This document shows, one piece after another, positions 1-6,394 of a stretch of DNA of 11,866 nt (its first letter is position 1; the number at the start of each line of letters is the position of its first letter). Position numbers and translations under genes: made by a program. Below the pieces are notes generated by a model, which was given only the letters and a program-made list of their open reading frames with translations, was not told the DNA's origin and made no database searches. Source of the DNA: Rubritepida sp. (GTDB lineage Bacteria; Pseudomonadota; Alphaproteobacteria; Acetobacterales; Acetobacteraceae); assembly GCA_007129145.1 (NCBI GenBank), contig SKWC01000413.1, positions 1 to 11,866 of the forward strand. The letters are read 5' to 3'.

Positions 1-64
1 GCCCGAGACCGGCGACGCGGGCGGCGCCATCTGCATGAAGGCGGATGGCGACATTGCCACCTAG
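1..64 (+). CDS. C-terminal end of an unidentified protein (partial, starts before the window)
   Basis: Reading from base 2, an open frame gives about 20 residues ending ...GAICMKADGDIAT and a TAG stop at 62-64. No other plus frame here offers a natural gene end, and the next gene starts inside this one at 45, which is how the other genes of this operon are joined. The fragment is too short to assign a family, and I do not recognise it. It is probably the operon member upstream of the DMT transporters. The alternative is that this is untranslated leader and the open frame is chance; with 20 codons in GC-rich DNA that cannot be excluded. Confidence 0.45.
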   Translation, partial: PETGDAGGAICMKADGDIAT

Positions 65-1007
65 CCCACCGCTGGACCCGCTCGGCCGCTCGACCAGCGG
101 CGAGGCGGCGGTGCGCGGCATCGCGCTGGCCGCACTCGGCTATTTCATCATCTCCGGCGCCGATGCGGCGGTGAAATACAGCCTGGATCATGTGGGTGTT
201 GCGGGCGCCATGCTCTGGCGCGGCGTGGTGGGCTCGATCGCGGTGGCGGTGCTGGCGCGGGGGCGGGGGCTGTGGCCGCGCAACACGCGGCTGATCATGG
301 CGCGTTCCTTGATGCACTGCACCGTGTCGCTGTTGTGGTACTTCGTCTGGATGTCGGGGTTGGGGCTCGCGGATTCCTACGCCATGGCCTCGGCCGCGCC
401 GCTGCTGATGACGCTGCTGGCCATCCCGATCCTGGGTGAGAGCGTGGGATGGCGGCGCTGGGTGTCCTGCATGGTGGGCTTCGCGGGCGTGCTGTTCATG
501 CTGCAGCCGGGTGGCGACCTTTGGCGCTGGGAGGCGGCGGTGCTCATGGTCGCCGTCACCGGCATGGCGGTCAGCCGCATCTGGACGCGCAGCCTGGCCA
601 GCACCGATACCCCGCATGCCATCGCCTTCTGGCTGCTGTTCCTGCACATCCCCTACGGCCTGCTCCTGCTGCCGGTGGAGGCGCTGCGCCCGCCCGGCGG
701 CGAGCTCAACCTGTTCCCTTCCTGGGGGCTGGTGCTGGCGCTGACCTTCTTCGGCCTGGCCAATGCGCTGGCGCATGTGCTGTTCGCGCGCGCCTTCGCG
801 CTGAGCAATGTCGCGGCGCTCGCACCGCTGGAATACACGGTGCTGGTCTGGGGCCTGGTGCTGGGCTTCCTGATCTTCGCCGAGGTGCCGGCATGGACCA
901 CCCTGGCGGGGGCGGTGGTGGTGATCGCCGCGGGCATCTACAACCTGCACCGCGAGCGCGTGCGCCGCGCCGAGGAAAGGGCTGCCGCGCGTGCCGCTGC
1001 GTCATGA
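45..1007 (+). CDS. DMT-superfamily (EamA) transporter, first of a tandem pair
   Basis: A 320-residue integral inner-membrane protein with the two-repeat EamA layout: repeat 1 about residues 24-155 and repeat 2 about 165-303, roughly ten hydrophobic helices in all. Typical marks are the AIPILGESVGWRRW segment after helix 4 (126-139), GFAGVLFM (145-152), and APLEYTVLVWGLVLGFLIFAE in repeat 2 (about 260-280), equivalent to the PL.Y....W.....F.E.P signature. The first 22 residues (Pro/Ser-rich) precede the first helix. The ATG at 45 has an AAGG-like element just upstream inside the preceding frame; GTG at 111 (residue 23) is an alternative start placed right at the membrane domain. The C-terminus is Arg/Ala-rich and probably cytoplasmic. 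Family members export metabolites such as amino acids or drugs; no substrate can be inferred. The gene overlaps the next by 17 nt. Confidence 0.9.
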   Translation: MATLPPSPPLDPLGRSTSGEAAVRGIALAALGYFIISGADAAVKYSLDHVGVAGAMLWRGVVGSIAVAVLARGRGLWPRNTRLIMARSLMHCTVSLLWYFVWMSGLGLADSYAMASAAPLLMTLLAIPILGESVGWRRWVSCMVGFAGVLFMLQPGGDLWRWEAAVLMVAVTGMAVSRIWTRSLASTDTPHAIAFWLLFLHIPYGLLLLPVEALRPPGGELNLFPSWGLVLALTFFGLANALAHVLFARAFALSNVAALAPLEYTVLVWGLVLGFLIFAEVPAWTTLAGAVVVIAAGIYNLHRERVRRAEERAAARAAAS

Positions 1008-1884
1008 CATCCGCCGCGGGGCCCTGCTCATGCTGGCCTCCACCGCACTCTTCACCGCCATGGGCGCGGTGGTGAAGCTCGTTGGTGAACGCATCCACTT
1101 CGCCGAGATCATGTTCTTCCGCAGCGTGCTGGCACTGCCGGTGGTGCTGCTGATCGTGGCGCGGGCCGGCAAGAAGCCCAAGCTCGCCACGCAGCGCCTG
1201 CCGCAGCACATGCTGCGCGCGCTGAGCGGCACCATGGCCATGGGCTGCGCCTTCTACGCGCTGACCCTGCTGCCGCTGACCGAATACACGGCGCTGAGCT
1301 TCACCACGCCCTTGTTCATCACGGTGCTGGCCATCCCCTTTCTGGGCGAGCGCGTGGGCATCCACCGCGCCGGCGCCGTGCTGGCCGGCTTCGGCGGCAT
1401 CATCGTGATCGCGCTGGGGCAGGGCGCCTTCCAGGGTGCCATCAGCAGCTGGGTGGCCATCGGCATGGCGGTGGCGGTGGCGCATGGGCTGTTCTCGGCC
1501 ATGACGACGCTGCTGGTGCGCAGCCTTTCCTCGACCGAATCCTCCACCACCATCGTGATGTGGCAGTCCATCCTGATGACCTGCATCACCGGCCTCGTGA
1601 TGCCCTTCGTCTGGGTCTGGCCCACCCCCGGGGATTGGGCGCTGCTGCTGATGGTGGGGCTGGTGGGCGGCTTCGCCCAGGTGATGCTGACCGAGGCCTA
1701 TGCGTCCGCGCAGGTCTCCTCGCTGGGTGCCTATTTCTACACCGGCATCCTGTGGGCCATCGCGCTGGGCTGGCTGATCTTCGGCGACGCGCCGGGCATC
1801 GCCACCCTGGCCGGGGCGGGGTTGATCGTGCTGGCCGCCCTCTACATCCTGCACCGCGAAAGCCGGCTTGGAGTGAAGCGTTGA
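991..1884 (+). CDS. DMT-superfamily (EamA) transporter, second of a tandem pair
   Basis: A 297-residue membrane protein, a diverged paralogue of the gene before it. Repeat 1 spans about residues 10-143 with TPLFITVLAIPFLGERVG at 106-123, matching APLLMTLLAIPILGESVG of its neighbour. Repeat 2 spans about 152-287 with AYFYTGILWAIALGWLIFGDAP. Both halves look intact, at about ten helices. The GTG start at 991 gives a short basic N-terminus (PLRHDIRR) before helix 1 and has AAAGG ten bases upstream; ATG at 1030 is a later alternative that would lose part of helix 1. The ATG at 1004, which overlaps the preceding stop, is out of frame. The TGA stop at 1882-1884 overlaps the TTG start of the hydrolase gene. 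The protein is probably an inner-membrane exporter of unknown substrate. Co-translation with its paralogue makes joint function plausible but unproven. Confidence 0.9.
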   Translation: MPLRHDIRRGALLMLASTALFTAMGAVVKLVGERIHFAEIMFFRSVLALPVVLLIVARAGKKPKLATQRLPQHMLRALSGTMAMGCAFYALTLLPLTEYTALSFTTPLFITVLAIPFLGERVGIHRAGAVLAGFGGIIVIALGQGAFQGAISSWVAIGMAVAVAHGLFSAMTTLLVRSLSSTESSTTIVMWQSILMTCITGLVMPFVWVWPTPGDWALLLMVGLVGGFAQVMLTEAYASAQVSSLGAYFYTGILWAIALGWLIFGDAPGIATLAGAGLIVLAALYILHRESRLGVKR

Positions 1885-2762
1885 ACATCCCCTTCCTGCG
1901 CGAGGATTCGCTCGCCCCCGGCGCGGTGGAGCGCATCGCCCCCGGCGTGCGCCGCGTGCTGTGCGACAACCCCAGCGCCTTCACCTTCCGCGGAACCAAC
2001 ACCTATCTGATCGGCGGCGGCAATTCCGTGGCGGTGCTGGACCCGGGGCCGGAGGATGCGCGCCACCTCCAGGCCATACTGGCGGCCACCAGCGGCGAGA
2101 CCATCAGCCACATCATCATCAGCCACACCCACCGCGACCATTCGCCCGGCGCGCGGGCGCTGCAGCAGGCCACCGGCGCGCCCACCCATGGCTTCGGCCC
2201 GCACGCCACGCCCCCGCATGAGGGGCAGGAGGGCGGCGACCACGCCTTCATTCCCGATGTGCGCGTGCCCGACGGCGGCGCGATAACGGGCGCGGATTGG
2301 CGGCTGGAGGCGATCTTCACCCCCGGCCATTGCGGCAACCACCTCTGCTACGCGCTGGAGGGCACGGGGGTGCTGTTCAGCGCCGACCATGTGATGTCCT
2401 GGTCCACCTCGGTGGTCAGCCCGCCTGATGGCGACATGCGCGCCTATCGCGACAGCCTGGCCCGGCTGCGCGCGCGCGAGGGGCGGGACCAGCTGTATCT
2501 GCCCGGCCATGGGCCGAAGCTGCCCGACCCCATGCCCTTCCTGGATGCGCTGAACCTGCACCGGCAGAAGCGCGAGGCCCGCGTAGTTGCCGCCCTGCGC
2601 GAGCACGGGCCCGCCACGGCCGAGGCGCTGGTGGGGCCGGTCTATGGGCCGCTCGACCCGCGGCTGATCCGCGGGGCGGGGCGCAGCCTGCTGGCGCAGC
2701 TCATCATGCTGGAGCAGGAGGGGATGGCGCGGCGCGAGGGGGAGGTTTGGCGCCTAGCCTAG
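1881..2762 (+). CDS. MBL-fold metallo-hydrolase, LACTB2-like
   Basis: A 293-residue soluble hydrolase with a complete metallo-beta-lactamase metal site: HTHRDH at 82-87 (H82, H84, D86, H87), H150 in TPGH, D169 in FSADH and H210 in LPGHG. These should bind two zinc ions. The C-terminal 70 or so residues (from about 222) are helical and look like the winged-helix tail of the LACTB2 group. Some relatives are endoribonucleases and others are annotated as glyoxalase-like; the substrate is not predictable here. I chose the TTG at 1881 because a GGAG lies seven bases upstream (1870-1873) and TTGA forms a 4-nt stop/start overlap with the DMT gene. GTG at 1926 is a weaker alternative, and the in-frame ATG at 1560 lies deep inside the transporter. 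The last codons and the TAG stop fall within the CCTAG repeat. Confidence 0.9.
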   Translation: MNIPFLREDSLAPGAVERIAPGVRRVLCDNPSAFTFRGTNTYLIGGGNSVAVLDPGPEDARHLQAILAATSGETISHIIISHTHRDHSPGARALQQATGAPTHGFGPHATPPHEGQEGGDHAFIPDVRVPDGGAITGADWRLEAIFTPGHCGNHLCYALEGTGVLFSADHVMSWSTSVVSPPDGDMRAYRDSLARLRAREGRDQLYLPGHGPKLPDPMPFLDALNLHRQKREARVVAALREHGPATAEALVGPVYGPLDPRLIRGAGRSLLAQLIMLEQEGMARREGEVWRLA

Positions 2763-2772
2763 CCTAGCCTAG
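2753..2772. repeat. Four tandem CCTAG units at a convergent gene junction
   Basis: Four perfect 5-bp units lie back to back. Unit 2 contains the TAG stop of the plus-strand hydrolase gene (2760-2762); unit 3 contains, on the minus strand, the TAG stop of the Nudix gene (2766-2764). Because the period is 5, the TAGs on each strand fall in all three frames (plus starts 2755, 2760, 2765, 2770; minus starts 2756, 2761, 2766, 2771), so the 20 bp stop translation in all six frames. The repeat has no hairpin of terminator type. Confidence 0.95.
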
Positions 2773-3456
2773 CCGCTCCTCGCTCCACCGATCCCGCCCC
2801 ATCACCGCGTTCAGCCGCCGCGCGGCGCGGGCCTCGGGGTCCAGGGACAGCCAGCGCTGGAACTCCTCCAGCATCAGCGCGGTGACGCGCATCACCGGCT
2901 GGCCTTCCAACTCGGGCAGGGCGAAGAAGCGCAGCTCCTCCAACTCGCCCGAGCCATGGATCTCGCCCCGCGACGCCTCGGCCGGGGCCACCAGGAAGCG
3001 GGCGTGGAAGCGGATGGGCCGGCCCGCCGGGGTGATGGCGCGGCTGAGGTAGTCCATGCAGCCGAGGTCCGGCACGACCCGATCGCCCTGCATCTCGCCC
3101 AGCACCAGGGCGGTTTCCTCATGCAGCTCGCGCGCCGCGGCCACGGCCAGGGCGCGGGCCAGGCTCGGGCGGGCGCGGTGCTCCAGCATGCGGCGCGTGG
3201 CGGGGGCGAGTTCGGACAGCGCCGGGGCGCGATAATCCTCGCGGTCCACCCTGCCGCCGGGGAACACCAGCACGCCGGGCATGAAGCGCAGCGCGTGGTG
3301 GCGGCGGCCCATCAGCACCTCGGGCCCGCGCCGTCCCAGGCGGAACAGCACGAGGCTGGCCGCGTCGCGCGGGATCACGCGGCGCCGGGTCTGGCCGGCG
3401 GCGTCGGCGCTGCCGGGGTTGTCGGCGCCCGGCCCCTCTTCCGGCGGCTTGCTCAA
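2764..3456 (-). CDS. Nudix hydrolase with expanded Nudix box
   Basis: About 230 residues, probably cleaving a nucleoside-diphosphate-X compound with Mg2+. Counting from the chosen start, the Nudix box is split: G67-x5-E73, then RELHEETAL (109-117), with about 28 extra residues where the classic box has seven between E and RE, and Ala for the usual Gly near the end. Such insertions occur in NUDT19-like proteins. The approach R52-x3-LR-x3-G-x3-FPGG-x-VD has the spacing of the CoA-type signature of NudL/NUDT7, a partial match only. The start is uncertain. TTG at 3456 overlaps the upstream stop (TTGA) and gives a 4-nt overlap. GTG at 3486 would overlap by 34 nt, and GTG at 3378 sits directly before the first strand. 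None has a clear ribosome-binding site. It is the last gene of the minus-strand block. Confidence 0.85.
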   Translation of the reverse strand: MSKPPEEGPGADNPGSADAAGQTRRRVIPRDAASLVLFRLGRRGPEVLMGRRHHALRFMPGVLVFPGGRVDREDYRAPALSELAPATRRMLEHRARPSLARALAVAAARELHEETALVLGEMQGDRVVPDLGCMDYLSRAITPAGRPIRFHARFLVAPAEASRGEIHGSGELEELRFFALPELEGQPVMRVTALMLEEFQRWLSLDPEARAARRLNAVMGRDRWSEERLG

Positions 3457-4265
3457 TCGAGGGCGAAGCCGCGCGCGCGCAGCCACGCGCGGAAGCCCGC
3501 GCGCTCGGGCACGGAAAGCTGGCGGGCGACATTCTCGGTCCAGGCGCAGCCTTCCGGGGCGGGGCCGTGTATCTCGGGATAGCGCGGCTTGGCCGGTTCG
3601 CGGCGCGCATCATAGGCGGACAGCGCCTGCGCCTCGGCCGAAGCGTCGTAGCGCTCGCGGTGGATGGTGACGGCCGGCGGCAGGCGGACCGAGGTGGGGG
3701 CGCGGGATTCGGGGAAGCCCAGCGTCAGCCCCGCGATCGGGAACACGCCCTTGGGCAGGCCGAGCAGCGGCCCGACCTTCTCCAGGTGGTTGCGGACATA
3801 GGAGATGGGGCAGGTGCCCAGCCCTGCCGCATCGGCCGCGGCGATGGTCATGCCCATGGCCAGGGCCGCATCCACCGTCGCATTCAGCAGCGTGTCCATG
3901 TTGTCATTGGCATGCTCGCGCCCCGCGCGCGCGCAGATGTCGCGGCCGCGCCGCACATCGGCGCAGAACACCAGGAACACCGGCGCCTGCTTGATCCAGG
4001 GCATGGAGCCGATCCAGTCCGCGATGGCCGCGATCCGCGCCGGGTCCTGAAGCACGACGACGGACCATTGCTGCATGTCCGACTTGGACGGCGCCGAGGA
4101 GGCCGCGGCCAACACGGTGTCCAGCAGCGCCTCGGGGATCGGGTCCGGCCGGTAGCGCCGCGTCACCCGCCGGTCGAGGATGGCGGCGAGGCCGGGGGCG
4201 ACCTCGGCCGGGGGCTCGAAGGGGAGGTGGCCGTAGCGCGCCTCGATCAGGGCTTTCGGGTCCAT
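3453..4265 (-). CDS. Nitroreductase family protein (FMN-dependent)
   Basis: A 270-residue cytoplasmic flavoprotein of the NfsA/NfsB-like nitroreductase superfamily, which passes electrons from NAD(P)H to nitro, quinone or other acceptors through FMN. FMN-contact segments are visible: RRVTRRYRPDPIP (32-44), SAPSKSDMQQW (57-67) and GLGTCPISYVRN (148-159), followed by the LLGLPKGVFPIAGLTLGFP strand region, which is typical of the family. The C-terminal tail, with WTENVARQLSVPERAGF (242-258) and ending RGFALD, looks like the normal end of one nitroreductase subfamily, so the protein appears full length. The ATG at 4265 has AGGAGG and an overlapping GGAG at 4275-4282, 9-11 bases upstream. The gene lies 29 nt after the ligase and runs into the Nudix gene with a 4-nt overlap. 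The physiological substrate is unknown. Confidence 0.9.
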   Translation of the reverse strand: MDPKALIEARYGHLPFEPPAEVAPGLAAILDRRVTRRYRPDPIPEALLDTVLAAASSAPSKSDMQQWSVVVLQDPARIAAIADWIGSMPWIKQAPVFLVFCADVRRGRDICARAGREHANDNMDTLLNATVDAALAMGMTIAAADAAGLGTCPISYVRNHLEKVGPLLGLPKGVFPIAGLTLGFPESRAPTSVRLPPAVTIHRERYDASAEAQALSAYDARREPAKPRYPEIHGPAPEGCAWTENVARQLSVPERAGFRAWLRARGFALD

Positions 4266-4294
4266 GCGGCGTGTCTCCTCCTGCGGCGGCCCTT

Positions 4295-6328
4295 TCAGGC
4301 CTTCACCACCCAGGCATCCGCGACGGTGACGCCGCTTTCGTGGATCATCAAGGGGTTGATCTCGGCCTCGGCCACCCCGTCCATGGCGGCGAGGCGCGAG
4401 ACGGCGACGATCGCGTGCGCCAGCGCATCCACATCGCCGCGCGGCAGGCCGCGCCAGCCTTCAATCACGCGCAGCGCGCGCACCTCCGCGATCATCTCGC
4501 GCGCCTCGGCCTCATGCAGCGGCGCAAGCCGCAGCGCCACGTCGCGCTGCAATTCGGCCAGCACGCCGCCCGCGCCGAGCAGCACCACCGGGCCCACCTC
4601 CGGGTCGCGGCGGAAGCCGAGGATCACCTCGGCCAGGCCGCGGGCCATGGGTTGCGCCAGGAAGCCGGTGATGCGCGCCCTGGGTGCGGCTGCGGCCACG
4701 CGGGCGCGCATCGCCGCCATCTCGGCGGTCAGCGCCGCCGCATCGGGGATGTTGAGGCGAACCCCGCCCACCTCGGTCTTGTGGGCCAGGTCGGGCGAGA
4801 GGATCTTCAGCGCGACCGGATAGCGCAGCCCCTCGGGCGCGGCCTCGCCGGTGATGCGCACGGCGTCGGAGGCGAGGCCCAGCGCGGCGAAGAGGTCGCG
4901 CGCATCGGCCTCGTCCGGGGCGGCGGGCAGGGTAAGGGCGGGGGCGGCGACATGCGGCGTCGGGAGCGGCGCGCGCCAGTCGAGGAAGGCGCGCAGCGCA
5001 TCGGCGAGCGATTCGGGGGTGCGGAAGGCCGGCACCCCGGCCTCGGCCAGCAGCCGCAGCGAGGCATCGGCCTGGGGCACCAGGAAGGCGGCGACGGGCT
5101 TGGCGGCCCCGATGGCGTCGCGCCCCTGCACGATGCCCGCCACCGCGTCATGCGGGCGGAACTGCGCCGAGGAACCCACCACCGGCACGATCATGTCCGT
5201 GTCATGCGCCGCCGCCAGCGCCTCGATGGCCGATTGCACCCGGTCGGGGCGGGTGCCGGCCAGCGTCATGTCCAGCAGCCTCCCATGGGCGTGCATGCCC
5301 ACCGTCTCCAGCCGGGCGCTTGCATGGGCGTCGGGGATGCGCGCCTCGATGCCCGCCACACCCAGCGCATCCACCGCCATGGCGCCGCCGCCGCCGGTGG
5401 TGGTCATCACCGAGACGGCGCGGTGCGCCTTCGCCAGCGGCTTGCGGCCCATCACCAGGGCCGGGAGTTCGAGGAAGCTCTCGAGCATGGTGGCGCGCAG
5501 GATGCCATGGGCGCGGAAGAAGGCCTCGGCCGCGGCGTCGCTGCCGGCCAGCGCGCCGGTGTGGCTGGTGGCCAATTCCGCCCCATAGGGCGAGCGGCCG
5601 AGCTTGAAGGCGATGATGGGCTTGCCCGCGCGATGCGCCTTCCAGGCGGCGTGGGCGTAGTGCTGCGGCTGGCGGATGGCTTCCAGGAACAGCATCACGG
5701 CATCCACGCCGGGATCATCCACCAGCATGGCCGCGATCTCGCCCGCGGTCAGGTCGCTTTCATTGCCGGTGGCGATGAGGTGGGAGAAGCCCATCCCCCG
5801 CGCCGCGCCGCGCCCCATGATGGCGCCCAGCATGGAGCCCGACTGGCTGACCAGGGCGATGCGGCCGCTGGGCAGGGTCTCGGCCTCCAGCGCGGCATTC
5901 ACGCTGGCGGCGATGCGCGCGGGGATGTTGATGATGCCCATGGAGTTGGGGCCGAGCAGCCTGAGCCCCGCAGCCCGCGCGGCGGCGAGGCAGCGGTCCT
6001 GCAGCGCCTGGCCCTCGGGGCCCGCCTCGGCGAAGCCATCGGCCAGGATGCAGGCCACCTTCGCGCCCTTGGCCGCCACCGCGCCGATCTGCGCCTCGAC
6101 CTGCTGGGTGCCGAGCAGGATGTAGGCGAAGTCGATTTCGCCGGGGATGTCCTCCACGCTCGCGAAGGCGGGCTCGCCCAGGATCTCGGTGGCGCGGGGG
6201 TTCACCGGGTAGAGCGCGCCGTCATAGCCATGCCGGCGGAGGTAGATCTGGGCGCGGGCGGTGAGGCGCGCGGGGTCGCCGGAGGCGCCGATGAGCGCGA
6301 TGCTCCGGGGGGCGAGCAGGGACTGCAT
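4295..6328 (-). CDS. NDP-forming acyl-CoA synthetase (acetate--CoA ligase family)
   Basis: A 677-residue single-chain enzyme of the ADP-forming acyl-CoA synthetase superfamily, interconverting acid + CoA + ATP with acyl-CoA + ADP + phosphate. The visible order is a CoA-binding Rossmann domain (1-125, with ALIGASGDPARL near the start and YPVNPR at 40-45), succinyl-CoA-ligase-like domains (LLGPNSMG 124-131, SQSGSM 161-166, and TSHTGALAGSD 254-264 with H256 as the likely phospho-histidine), a third domain with TTTGGGGAMAVD (309-320), and an ATP-grasp domain (about 465-677: K508, HKTEVGGV 516-523, LLGAGGVLAEL 583-593, EINPL 656-660). There is no GNAT domain, so it is not a fused Pat-type lysine acetyltransferase. 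The entry to the ATP-grasp (about 485-505) looks shorter than usual. The ATG at 6328 has only a weak GAG-rich upstream element. It is probably co-transcribed with the SDR gene; its acyl substrate is unknown. Confidence 0.9.
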   Translation of the reverse strand: MQSLLAPRSIALIGASGDPARLTARAQIYLRRHGYDGALYPVNPRATEILGEPAFASVEDIPGEIDFAYILLGTQQVEAQIGAVAAKGAKVACILADGFAEAGPEGQALQDRCLAAARAAGLRLLGPNSMGIINIPARIAASVNAALEAETLPSGRIALVSQSGSMLGAIMGRGAARGMGFSHLIATGNESDLTAGEIAAMLVDDPGVDAVMLFLEAIRQPQHYAHAAWKAHRAGKPIIAFKLGRSPYGAELATSHTGALAGSDAAAEAFFRAHGILRATMLESFLELPALVMGRKPLAKAHRAVSVMTTTGGGGAMAVDALGVAGIEARIPDAHASARLETVGMHAHGRLLDMTLAGTRPDRVQSAIEALAAAHDTDMIVPVVGSSAQFRPHDAVAGIVQGRDAIGAAKPVAAFLVPQADASLRLLAEAGVPAFRTPESLADALRAFLDWRAPLPTPHVAAPALTLPAAPDEADARDLFAALGLASDAVRITGEAAPEGLRYPVALKILSPDLAHKTEVGGVRLNIPDAAALTAEMAAMRARVAAAAPRARITGFLAQPMARGLAEVILGFRRDPEVGPVVLLGAGGVLAELQRDVALRLAPLHEAEAREMIAEVRALRVIEGWRGLPRGDVDALAHAIVAVSRLAAMDGVAEAEINPLMIHESGVTVADAWVVKA

Positions 6329-6348
6329 GGGAACTCTCTGGATTGGGG

Positions 6349-6375
6349 GCCGCCCCGGCGCGGGTCCGGGGCGGC
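6349..6375. terminator. GC-rich hairpin between the SDR and ligase genes (possible terminator or attenuator)
   Basis: A perfect 10-bp inverted repeat, gccgccccgg and ccggggcggc, flanks a 7-base loop. It lies 20 bases after the SDR stop and 20 bases before the ligase start in the direction of transcription. On the minus strand no T-tract follows the stem; on the plus strand only GTTT follows. It may weaken read-through, stabilise the mRNA end or do nothing; a full intrinsic terminator is not supported. Confidence 0.5.
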
Positions 6376-6394
6376 GTTTCGCGTCAGGCGTGGA

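Noticed and set aside
706..1854. A 382-codon minus-strand open frame opposite the two DMT genes
   Set aside because: Low-complexity His/Gly/Gln-rich translation with no family signature; the plus strand encodes two complete membrane proteins.
1560..1880. N-terminal extension of the MBL hydrolase from ATG 1560
   Set aside because: It lies inside the second DMT gene in another frame, is Arg/Gly/Ala-rich without structure, and the TTG at 1881 has a proper ribosome-binding site.
3470..3480. Runs of alternating CG (also near 3925-3935) as possible Z-DNA or a recombination signal
   Set aside because: They lie within coding sequence as Arg/Ala codons and are expected at this G+C content.
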